This document shows positions 5,664-11,530 of a DNA stretch of 11,530 nt, piece after piece. The stretch covers positions 1 to 11,530 of the forward strand of contig CALMZT010000704.1 of NCBI GenBank assembly GCA_937870805.1, written 5' to 3'. Made by a program: the position numbers and the translations under genes. The notes below the pieces were generated by a model. The model was not told the origin of the DNA. It did not search any database and worked only from the letters and a program-made list of their open reading frames with translations. Numbering within the stretch: position 1 is the stretch's first letter; the number at the start of each line of letters is the position of its first letter. Source of the DNA: an uncultured Chloroflexota bacterium. Its GTDB lineage: Bacteria > Chloroflexota > Anaerolineae > Aggregatilineales > Phototrophicaceae.

Positions 5664-6461
5664 TTAGTACGGTCCATAGACTGAGCCGTTGTTGAACAGC
5701 GCGAAGACCTGCCCCGCACCCACATCCTTCAACAGCGTGCCGCCATCGAAGCGCTGGAGATGCACGCCCACATCTTCTTCCTGTGTGCTGGCAAAGCCTA
5801 ACGCATCGCGTATCCCGAAGACGCCCAACCACAGCGAGAAAAAATCGCCCTGCGGCACGATTAATCCCTGCGGCGCTTCCACACTGGTTTGCGGGATGGC
5901 GGGCGCGCTGACGACGTACCAGTATTCGCCTGCCTCCAAGCCGCCCGGCGCAATCGCCCACATCTCGCCGTTGTCACCGCGCCGATACATGACACCGCGC
6001 TCAAACACCTGCTGGCTGCCGTTGAAGCCGAACATCGCCTGTATCGGGCAGCCTAACCTCCCGGCGACGACGCTGCTGCGACTCCACGCGCTGCCGAAGT
6101 CGGGATCGGGTGGTACGGCGCAGGTGCGCGAAATGACTACGCCGGGCGTTGGCTGCGGCGTGAGAGGGTTCGAGTTGATGATGGGCTGCGCGGCGTCGGC
6201 AAATTCCGCTTCGCCGACGAACACGCCAATATAGGGCGTGGGCGTTACGGGCGTGGGGCTGGCAACCGTCGTCATGGTCGGCTGAAAAGCGACGGCGGGC
6301 GCTGCGCCACCTTCGGGCGTGGGTGAAATGTAAACTGTTGCCAGCAGGCGCGGCAGCGTTGTCGGTTCACCAACAGGCGCAGGCGTAGTAGGCACGCAGG
6401 CGGCAAGAAGCATACAAATCAAAACAAAAGCAATTGAACCGCCAAGACGCAAAGATCGCAA
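5664..6461 (-). CDS. Lipoprotein with LGFP-like repeats
   Basis: The product has a lipobox, MLLAAC, with the lipidated cysteine at codon 6398-6396. A low-complexity Thr/Pro linker follows (PTTPAPVGEPTT, SPTPVTPTPY), typical of a spacer between lipid anchor and folded domain. The C-terminal half has two repeats: GRLGCPIQAM...QVFERGVMYRR, and a second with RDALGFAS...LQRFDGGTL, resembling LGFP-type cell-envelope repeats. It should be anchored on the outer face of the cytoplasmic membrane. The start is uncertain. The frame opens at an ATG at 6575, overlapping the upstream gene by 17 bp, but that would put 59 residues before the cysteine. TTG at 6461 (or 6452) gives a normal signal peptide, MRSLRLGGSIAFVLICMLLA then AC. 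Those first codons lie inside a copy of the cassette repeat. No good ribosome site precedes any candidate start. It follows the glycosyltransferase-like gene and may share its transcript. Confidence 0.7.
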   Translation of the reverse strand: MRSLRLGGSIAFVLICMLLAACVPTTPAPVGEPTTLPRLLATVYISPTPEGGAAPAVAFQPTMTTVASPTPVTPTPYIGVFVGEAEFADAAQPIINSNPLTPQPTPGVVISRTCAVPPDPDFGSAWSRSSVVAGRLGCPIQAMFGFNGSQQVFERGVMYRRGDNGEMWAIAPGGLEAGEYWYVVSAPAIPQTSVEAPQGLIVPQGDFFSLWLGVFGIRDALGFASTQEEDVGVHLQRFDGGTLLKDVGAGQVFALFNNGSVYGPY

Positions 6462-6463
6462 AG
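6437..6463 (+). repeat. Solo copy of the GxxExxY cassette repeat
   Basis: The sequence starts AACCGCCAAGACGCAAAG and matches the right cassette arm (reverse complement) at 25 of 27 positions and the left arm at 24 of 27. The following GAGAGAGAG also resembles the stretch inside the left arm. No GxxExxY gene and no second inverted arm lie nearby, so it is a solo end. It overlaps the probable start of the lipoprotein gene, which is read in the opposite direction. Confidence 0.8.
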
Positions 6464-6481
6464 AGAGAGAGTCAAGCGTTT

Positions 6482-6503
6482 GCCTCAAGCTAAAGCATGA
6501 GGC
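6482..6503. other. Short hairpin between the glycosyltransferase-like gene and the lipoprotein gene
   Basis: GCCTCA (6482-6487) pairs with TGAGGC (6498-6503). After one A-A mismatch a further GC/GC pair of dinucleotides closes on a TAAA loop. There is no T run on either strand, so it is not an obvious intrinsic terminator. It could stabilise the mRNA end of the upstream gene. Confidence 0.3.
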
Positions 6504-6558
6504 TGAGATAAAAATCTGTAAGCGCACTAAAGGCGCTGAGAGTTCGCGCTGCATAGAC

Positions 6559-8478
6559 CTAACCAAGATCATCACAAATCACCGGAATTGTATAATCTAC
6601 ATCATTCACAAACGAACCATCCGTCTCTTGATGATACATCCCGAAGCGAATCTGTGCAGCGTTCTCCAGGCGCGGCAATGGATAAATATCCTGCACGAGT
6701 TCGCCCGCCTGCCACAACGTCAGCGGATACCAGCCATAAACGGGCGCGGACTGGTCGCCCTGCGCGATGATATTGCCATCAGCGTCCAATAAATACACGA
6801 ACACGCTGAGGTCGCGCGTCGGCGTACTTTGTGCCTGCCATGTGACATCGAGATAGATGTCACGAAAATCGCACTCCGCGCTTTGCTCTACAGCGATGAC
6901 ACTATCGCTCTCTATAGTTTCACTGATCGTCGGCGCGCTGCGAACACGGATGAGACGCGGCGCGATCACATCCAAATACACGCGCTGTCCTAAACGACTT
7001 TCCCACCAACTCAACGGGAAGGTATAGAAGCTGTAATCGGGCGTAATAAGCGTACCATCCTGCGCGGCGGTGGCGAGATCGGCGTTGTGATCGACCAGCG
7101 TCACCTGTGGCAAAAGTCCCATGACCTCTTGCCCAAAGCCAGCGGCGGAATAGCGCGTGCCCCAACCGATCATCAGCGTGGTATTGGCTGGCGTGGTGCG
7201 TAGCTGTTCAATGGTTTCGACGCCGCGCGGGTCGGTGGTGAGCGAGAGGATGAAGGGCTGATTTTGGGTGATGGCATAAACAATAAAGGTGATGGCAGAG
7301 AGAATGATGAATGCGCCCCTCACCCCCCAACCCCCTCTCCCACTCGCTTCGCGGAGGAGAGGGGGAGCAAGGCGGGCGAATTCTTGTATTGCTGACAATG
7401 CGCGTGTAGTAGGCAGCAGCCAACTGGCAGCAAACAGCCAACCACACGCAATGCTCACGAGAATCGGCAGAATCAGCGCCGAGAGAATGTCACTGTAAAA
7501 CAGCACATGGAAACTATAGGCGAACAGGGCGCTCAACAGCAGCGTAATCGCGGCACGGCGATAGGCTTTGACGGTGACGCCATATAGTAAGCCGACGATG
7601 CCGATGAACACGCCGGGTAATGTCGCGTCAGTAAACAGCACATTGTTGACAAGATTGAAGTTCGCCAGCAATGCTTCCCACGAGTCGCGCAAGCCGACGT
7701 AACGATCTGCCTCCCGTCCCAGGAATTGATCGAGGAAGCCCTGCCAGGTGCCAGGATCGCCGTAAACCCAGTTTGCGCCACTCCACGCACGCAGCGGCAA
7801 ATACAGATATGGCAGGAAGCCCAATAAGCCCAGCAGCAAACAGATGATAACGATGCGCGGAATTCTTTGTGGCGCGGCAGACAATTCACCCCAAGCGGCG
7901 TACAACAATGCAGGCGCGACCATGATGAGCGCGCGGTGATTGAACACGCCAATGCCACCGATGAACGCCAGCCAGTAAATACGATGACGAATTGGTGTGC
8001 GCCACAATGCAATGAGCAAAAGCAGCAGCAGAAAAATCAAGCTGAAGGAATAAATTTCTGAGATGGCGCTGTGAATCCAGACGGTACGCATCATACCGAA
8101 CAGCACAAGCATCAGTGCTGAGAGCCAGATGCGGTTGGTGAGATGCAGCAGCAGCGTGTACAGCAGCGCGAAGGCAATGACGCTCCACACCAGCGACGTG
8201 AGCGAGGGCGCGACAGCAGGCGATACACCGAACAGCTTGAACACAGCGACTAACGCCGATGAGAGCATGACGTACAGGGGATAGCCTGTGGCGTGCAGCG
8301 TGCCCCAGACGTTGAGCACGACCTGCGTCTCGCCCACGTCTGCCATGTAGTAGTGGTCAGAGCCGTTGGGGATGGTTTGCAGCGTCGGCAGGTAGACGAT
8401 CAGCAGTACGACCAGCGCGCACAGGAAAGCGATGATAGGCTGATAACGGGAATAAAAAGTTGACATGGGCAAAAGCAT
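6559..8478 (-). CDS. DUF2723-type polytopic membrane protein (GT117-like glycosyltransferase)
   Basis: The 639-residue protein begins with a membrane segment (about 14-31). The first outer loop holds an acidic pair, ADVGE (D47, E50), and WGTLHATGYPLY, the D-x-x-E and HxxGYPL pattern of DUF2723 proteins. These resemble O-mannosyl-type GT-C transferases that use a lipid-linked sugar on the outer face of the membrane. About ten further hydrophobic segments run to about residue 410, with GVFNHRALIM and LPYLYLPLRAWSGANW among them. The C-terminal 210 residues are soluble and beta-rich (VYLDVIAPRLIRVRS, DIYLDVTWQAQ, LSVFVYLLDADGNI), probably an external carbohydrate-contacting domain. Residues about 370-389 are encoded by an inserted REP-like palindrome. 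The start may be the ATG at 8478 or the one at 8466; neither has a clear ribosome site. The acceptor and sugar are unknown. Confidence 0.85.
   Translation of the reverse strand: MLLPMSTFYSRYQPIIAFLCALVVLLIVYLPTLQTIPNGSDHYYMADVGETQVVLNVWGTLHATGYPLYVMLSSALVAVFKLFGVSPAVAPSLTSLVWSVIAFALLYTLLLHLTNRIWLSALMLVLFGMMRTVWIHSAISEIYSFSLIFLLLLLLIALWRTPIRHRIYWLAFIGGIGVFNHRALIMVAPALLYAAWGELSAAPQRIPRIVIICLLLGLLGFLPYLYLPLRAWSGANWVYGDPGTWQGFLDQFLGREADRYVGLRDSWEALLANFNLVNNVLFTDATLPGVFIGIVGLLYGVTVKAYRRAAITLLLSALFAYSFHVLFYSDILSALILPILVSIACGWLFAASWLLPTTRALSAIQEFARLAPPLLREASGRGGWGVRGAFIILSAITFIVYAITQNQPFILSLTTDPRGVETIEQLRTTPANTTLMIGWGTRYSAAGFGQEVMGLLPQVTLVDHNADLATAAQDGTLITPDYSFYTFPLSWWESRLGQRVYLDVIAPRLIRVRSAPTISETIESDSVIAVEQSAECDFRDIYLDVTWQAQSTPTRDLSVFVYLLDADGNIIAQGDQSAPVYGWYPLTLWQAGELVQDIYPLPRLENAAQIRFGMYHQETDGSFVNDVDYTIPVICDDLG
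7314..7370. repeat. REP-like palindromic element inserted in frame in a coding region
   Basis: The element contains a perfect 10-bp stem, CCCCCTCTCC (7331-7340) with GGAGAGGGGG (7356-7365), around a 15-base loop, and is preceded by CCCCTCACCCCCCAA. This C-rich arm, palindrome and G-rich arm design is typical of dispersed intergenic REP-like repeats in many bacteria. Here it is translated on the minus strand as roughly LAPPLLREASGRGGWGVRG between membrane segments of the DUF2723-like protein, without stops or frameshift. Its strand-biased composition differs sharply from the coding sequence on both sides. Confidence 0.75.
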
Positions 8479-8516
8479 AGCACAGGCGGCAGCAGGTTTA
8501 CAGACGGCTGATGAAC

Positions 8517-9533
8517 TTACGCCCGGGCTCGCCCCGTCGATTGGCGGATGATGAGTTCCGTGTCCATCTGGGCATGAAGCAGTGTCGGGGTCTCGCCATT
8601 AAGCTGCTGAATAAGCATCTCGGCGGCAATTTTTCCTAAGTCAACTGAAGGCTGGCGTACTGTTGTCAGCGTGGGCGAAACGGTAGCTGCCATGTCGATG
8701 TCGTCAACCCCAATGACCGAAACATGCTTGCCGATCTCTAAGCCTGCTTCGCGGATTGCCTGGTACGCGCCGAATGCCATCAGATCATTGGAAGCGACAA
8801 TCGCTGTCGGGGGGAAAGCAAGCTGTAGAAATTGTTTCGAGTGTTCATAGCCCGTGCGATGATCCCACGTACCTTCGCCAACGAGGTCAGGGTCAAAGAG
8901 GATACCTGCTTCTGCTAAGGCGTCTTTGTAGCCCTCAAGGCGCTCTAGCGCACTGACCATTCTCAGAATTCCGGTAATGAAGGCGATGCGTTTGTGTCCA
9001 AGCGCAAAAAGGTGGTTCATTGCCTGTATAATGGCTTGGCGATTCTTGACCTCGACAGTAGGCACATTACTGAAGTCAATGTTCTCCTGATAATCGACCA
9101 GCACATAAGGTCGGTTATGGCGATGGCAAAGCGCGATCAATTGTTGACTATGGTACGGCACAATCATGATAATGCCATCGACACCGCCGGGAGCCAACAA
9201 CTGCACCATGTCATCTTCAAAGTAACGCCCCTGCGCGTGAACAGTGGTTTCATAGCCCTGAAGTTTGGCAGTTTCGGTAATGCCTGCTGCCACTGCGCCA
9301 ACGTAGTCATTAGAAAGGCGTCCCGGACAAACAATGCCGATCACACCTGCCGATGTTGTCACCGGTTTTTGAGTCTGAGTAGGAAGATAGCCGACCTTTT
9401 GCATGACTTCGTAGACTTTGCGGCGCGCCGCTTCTTCCACACCGGGCTGTCCAAGCATTACTTTCACCGCTTGATCTAAAGAGACGCCTGCTAGTTTGGC
9501 AATCTCTTGAGCCGTATGTTTTTGAGCTTTCAT
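8517..9533 (-). CDS. LacI-family transcriptional regulator with atypical DNA-reading helix
   Basis: The 338-residue protein has the family layout: an N-terminal helix-turn-helix (HTAQEIAKLAGVSLDQAVK) and a sugar-binding-type core from about residue 62 (AGVIGIVCPG), with GHKRIAFITG, AIVASNDLMAFGAYQAIREA, VSVIGVDDIDMA and SPTLTTVRQP. Length is normal. Two features are unusual. The recognition helix reads SLDQAVKVMLGQ in place of the usual S-x-(S/T)-T-V-S-R-x-L-N. The hinge helix (normally with an AAR-L motif) is replaced by QTQKPVTTSA. It may therefore bind a non-standard operator, or bind weakly. The effector is probably a sugar, but no sugar transporter or glycosidase is in the window to suggest which. 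The closest gene downstream on the same strand is the glycosyltransferase-like gene, 38 bp away, so the two may be co-transcribed. Confidence 0.9.
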   Translation of the reverse strand: MKAQKHTAQEIAKLAGVSLDQAVKVMLGQPGVEEAARRKVYEVMQKVGYLPTQTQKPVTTSAGVIGIVCPGRLSNDYVGAVAAGITETAKLQGYETTVHAQGRYFEDDMVQLLAPGGVDGIIMIVPYHSQQLIALCHRHNRPYVLVDYQENIDFSNVPTVEVKNRQAIIQAMNHLFALGHKRIAFITGILRMVSALERLEGYKDALAEAGILFDPDLVGEGTWDHRTGYEHSKQFLQLAFPPTAIVASNDLMAFGAYQAIREAGLEIGKHVSVIGVDDIDMAATVSPTLTTVRQPSVDLGKIAAEMLIQQLNGETPTLLHAQMDTELIIRQSTGRARA

Positions 9534-9577
9534 AGTGAGTTTCGCTTATAAATCAACCATAAATTAACGCTATCTTT

Positions 9578-9583
9578 ATTATA
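9578..9583 (-). promoter_or_regulatory. Likely -10 box of the LacI-type regulator gene
   Basis: On the minus strand the sequence is a perfect TATAAT, in an AT-rich 104-bp gap (9534-9637), 44 bases upstream of the ATG at 9533. No good -35 box is found at 16-18 bp spacing. The closest is a TCAACA (9609-9604) at 20 bp, which is too far to be convincing. The leader of about 38 bases could hold an operator, but I see no clean palindrome of the LacI type. Confidence 0.4.
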
Positions 9584-9637
9584 TGCTAGAAATGATGAAA
9601 ATGTGTTGATATTGTTATAGATTGTAAGGTTCACAGA

Positions 9638-10819
9638 TTACAGTCGCGCGATCAGCTTGCGCGCTGCATCAACCATTTCAGGTGACCAGCTCCATACTTC
9701 AGCCATGACTGCTGCATCGGCGTAACGCTTGTCATAATGCACGAGATACTGCCACAAGCGTTTCGCTTCCCAGGTTTGCCCCAGCGCATGATGCGTCACC
9801 GCCAAGCCCGCGAGGACGAGGTTAAAAGTGGGCATGACCTCATTGGCTTTTTTAAATTCGGCAAGCGCTTCGTTGTAGCGCCCCGCGAGAAAAAATGCCA
9901 GCCCATGATTATGCAAAGCGACGGCGTACTGCTTGCGGGCGTAGCGCAAGCCTTCGTCATACTCTTCGGCGTTCGGCGGCATAAAGTACACAGCGTCGGC
10001 AAAATCTGACAGCGCGCCTTCCTCATCGCCAAGTTCGCTGCGCACACTGCCACGATTGGAGTAGGCTTCGGCATAACGGGGGTTGAGCTTCACAGCAGTG
10101 TCATAATCCGCCAGCGCTTTTTCCAGTTCATTCTTGCGCACATACATATTGCCGCGACTCTTATAGGCTTCGGCAAATTGAGGATTTAATCCGATTGCCT
10201 CAGTGTAATCGTTAATTCTGTTGTCAACGTCGCCCGATTTTCTGCCATGCCCGCGCCACAAATAATTTTCTGCATCTAACTGCTGCTGTGTGGGCGTTGC
10301 TTGTTTTGCCACTTCCTCGATCTTGCGCTCGACAACGGCTTCATCACTTGTGGGTGTCGGCACAATCTCAACCGTCTGTTCCGGCGCTTTCAGATAACGC
10401 TTGCGCAGCCGTTCCAATGCCTCATCAAAATATTCATGGAACAGTTTGACAGCGTTGTAGCGCGGTAATGCACTCAACGCGCCTGTAAGATACTGTTCGT
10501 TACCCTCAAACGTGAACTCATTGACCAGCAGCGGCACGATGTTACGTTCAAGGCGCATGGCTTCTTCGATCTCGCGGCGCAGCCAATCGTTGGGTTCCGC
10601 ACAGCGTTCCAGCGCGCCGGGCGTGAGCACCAGGACAAAATGTGTGCGCGCGGCGATCTGATTGAGAATGATTTTGTCGAACGCACCGCTGTCAATCGTT
10701 TCGACATCCAGAAACACATCGTAGCCATTCGCGCGCAAATCCATGAACACGGCACGCGCGATAAATGAACTGGTGCTGCGGCGGTAGCTGATGAAGACGG
10801 TTTTTGCGGCGTCGGTCAT
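9638..10819 (-). CDS. TIR-TPR protein with SARM1-like catalytic glutamate context
   Basis: Residues 6 to about 125 are a TIR domain: TVFISYRRSTSSFIAR (strand A and box 1), NGYDVFLDVETIDSGAF (strand B), FVLVLTPGALERC and NDWLRREIEEA, followed by RNIVPLLV. The W79-x-x-x-E83 arrangement and the following RNIVPLL closely resemble the DWVHKEI...KNIVPII region of SARM1, where the glutamate catalyses NAD+ cleavage. NADase activity is therefore possible, though not shown. After a charged linker (145-180), about four TPR units follow (about 200-245, 217-250, 251-284, 300-335) with phrases such as NPQFAEAYKSRGNMY and NPRYAEAYSNRGSVR. The TPRs probably bind a partner or trigger. There is no signal peptide. 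A GAGGA ribosome site lies about 9 bases before the ATG. It is divergent from the transporter gene at 10974 and has no recognisable defence partner in the window. Confidence 0.9.
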   Translation of the reverse strand: MTDAAKTVFISYRRSTSSFIARAVFMDLRANGYDVFLDVETIDSGAFDKIILNQIAARTHFVLVLTPGALERCAEPNDWLRREIEEAMRLERNIVPLLVNEFTFEGNEQYLTGALSALPRYNAVKLFHEYFDEALERLRKRYLKAPEQTVEIVPTPTSDEAVVERKIEEVAKQATPTQQQLDAENYLWRGHGRKSGDVDNRINDYTEAIGLNPQFAEAYKSRGNMYVRKNELEKALADYDTAVKLNPRYAEAYSNRGSVRSELGDEEGALSDFADAVYFMPPNAEEYDEGLRYARKQYAVALHNHGLAFFLAGRYNEALAEFKKANEVMPTFNLVLAGLAVTHHALGQTWEAKRLWQYLVHYDKRYADAAVMAEVWSWSPEMVDAARKLIARL

Positions 10820-10973
10820 GGTGCATGTCCTCTGTATAATGATCGGGCATTCTTATAACAAGGCGACGTAACGTTGAATATTCACGGACGATTCATGTTG
10901 ACGAGTTTAAAGAGGCTGTCAAAATGAACCCTTTCGATTTATAGTAGACCCATGTGACCCTATTGAAAGAACA

Positions 10974-11530
10974 ATGATGTCCACTCCCCGCAATGTCCGA
11001 CTGCTGGCATGGTTTAACTTCTGGACAGATTTTCGACCTTACGGACCCATCGCCATCCTGTATTTTTCGCAAGTCTCTGGCTCGTATGCGCTGGGCATGA
11101 GTGTTTATTCAGTGGCGATGCTGTCGCAGTCGTTGTTTGAAGTGCCGACGGGCGTATTTTCTGATCTGATCGGGCGTAAAAAGACCGTCGTGTGTGGTGC
11201 GATGGCGAGTGTGCTCTCACTGACCTTCTATGCCATCGGCGGCACATATATCACACTGCTCGTCGGAGGGATTTTTGAAGGGCTGGCGCGGGCGTTTTTC
11301 AGTGGCAACAACGATGCCTTGCTTTACGATACATTAGTGGAAAACGGGCAGCAGGAAAAGTTTCAGGAATACCTGGGCAAAACGTCTTCGATGTACCAGT
11401 TTGCGCTGGCGATTTCCGCGCTGATGGGCGGTTTGATCGCGGTGCTGTCGTTTCAACTGGTGATGTGGGTGTCGGTCATTCCGACGCTGCTGACGTTCTT
11501 CGTGAGCTTAGGCTTTGTCGAACCGAAGAC
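10974..11530 (+). CDS. Major facilitator superfamily transporter, N-terminal part
   Basis: The frame opens at ATGATG (10974) and is still open at the window end, giving 185 residues. It shows the first five or so membrane segments of an MFS carrier: after a short basic N-terminus, AWFNFWTDFRPYGPIAILYF; then YALGMSVYSVAMLSQSLFEV; the loop 2-3 signature GVFSDLIGRKK (residues 60-70, motif A); VCGAMASVLSLTFYAIGG; and LLVGGIFEGLARAFFSGNND. The GNNDALLYDTL phrase is familiar from a group of uncharacterised MFS proteins with a drug-efflux-like layout. The substrate cannot be read from this half. A weak GAAAGAA ribosome site precedes the start. The 154-bp gap to the divergent TIR-TPR gene has a possible TTGACG (10898-10903) with a poor -10. 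Confidence 0.9.
   Translation, partial: MMSTPRNVRLLAWFNFWTDFRPYGPIAILYFSQVSGSYALGMSVYSVAMLSQSLFEVPTGVFSDLIGRKKTVVCGAMASVLSLTFYAIGGTYITLLVGGIFEGLARAFFSGNNDALLYDTLVENGQQEKFQEYLGKTSSMYQFALAISALMGGLIAVLSFQLVMWVSVIPTLLTFFVSLGFVEPK

Noticed and set aside
5566..5961. Minus-strand open frame of 131 residues crossing the lipoprotein end
   Set aside because: It overlaps the lipoprotein C-terminus in another frame, has no domain features, and its last part runs antisense through the VOC remnant.
6462..6575. Extension of the lipoprotein to the ATG at 6575 or 6554
   Set aside because: It would place 52-59 residues before the lipobox cysteine, far longer than a lipoprotein signal peptide. The overlap with the upstream stop makes it possible as a coupled start, so it is noted but not chosen.
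10833..10861. Minus-strand TTGTTA, 17 bp, TATACA as a promoter for the TIR-TPR gene, and TATAAT on the plus strand at 10835-10840
   Set aside because: The minus-strand -10 overlaps the GAGGA ribosome site, which would leave that site outside or at the edge of the transcript. The plus-strand TATAAT has no -35 partner and lies far from the transporter start.
10911..10926. AGAGGCTGTCAAAATG, resembling the end of some insertion sequences
   Set aside because: No second copy, matching inverted repeat or transposase remnant is visible in the window, and the resemblance is short.
1..11530. CRISPR array, tRNA or rRNA genes, integrase attachment sites
   Set aside because: No regularly spaced direct repeats, cloverleaf-like sequence or rRNA-like stretch was recognised on reading through; no integrase gene is present to suggest an attachment site.

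Overview
The window reads as two unlike pieces of DNA joined near base 1480. The left piece (1 to about 1480) is very GC-rich and looks like part of a leucine or branched-chain acid degradation locus from a high-GC bacterium (a GC-rich Chloroflexota class or an actinobacterium; base composition and style only, so this is inference). It holds the 3' end of a biotin-dependent acyl-CoA carboxylase alpha subunit, a small conserved-looking hypothetical protein, and the first three quarters of HMG-CoA lyase. The right piece (about 1500 to the end) has clearly lower GC and its families are familiar from Chloroflexota of the Anaerolineae type. The join is in frame, inside one open reading frame, within a short run that both parent proteins could plausibly share (Gly-Leu-Ala-Ala-Gly). 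A chimeric metagenome contig is the simplest explanation; a real recombination junction is the alternative.

Right piece, plus strand: the tail of an uncharacterised protein (to 1864); a 473-bp cassette (1876-2348) made of a frameshifted GxxExxY-type nuclease-like gene between 27-bp inverted repeats; a small membrane-anchored protein (2366-2827); a secreted beta-propeller protein (3004-3939); a metallo-beta-lactamase-fold hydrolase (4034-4717); and a stand-alone membrane 'sensor' domain protein (4805-5482). Bases 5483-5663 hold two gene tails lying back to back, a minus-strand tail and the C-terminus of a glyoxalase/VOC protein, as a single deletion across a divergent gene pair would leave.

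Minus strand: a lipoprotein with LGFP-like repeats (5664-6461), a DUF2723-type membrane glycosyltransferase-like protein (6559-8478), a LacI-type regulator with an unusual DNA-reading helix (8517-9533) and a TIR-TPR protein with the catalytic glutamate context of NAD-cleaving TIR domains (9638-10819). Divergent from the last is the start of a major facilitator transporter (10974 to the end).

The most noteworthy material is repeat biology. The cassette repeat recurs as a solo copy at 6437-6463, where it appears to supply the start and first residues of the lipoprotein signal peptide. A second, unrelated REP-like palindrome (7314-7370) sits in frame inside the glycosyltransferase-like gene. No rRNA, tRNA, CRISPR array, complete insertion sequence or known multi-gene defence system was seen.
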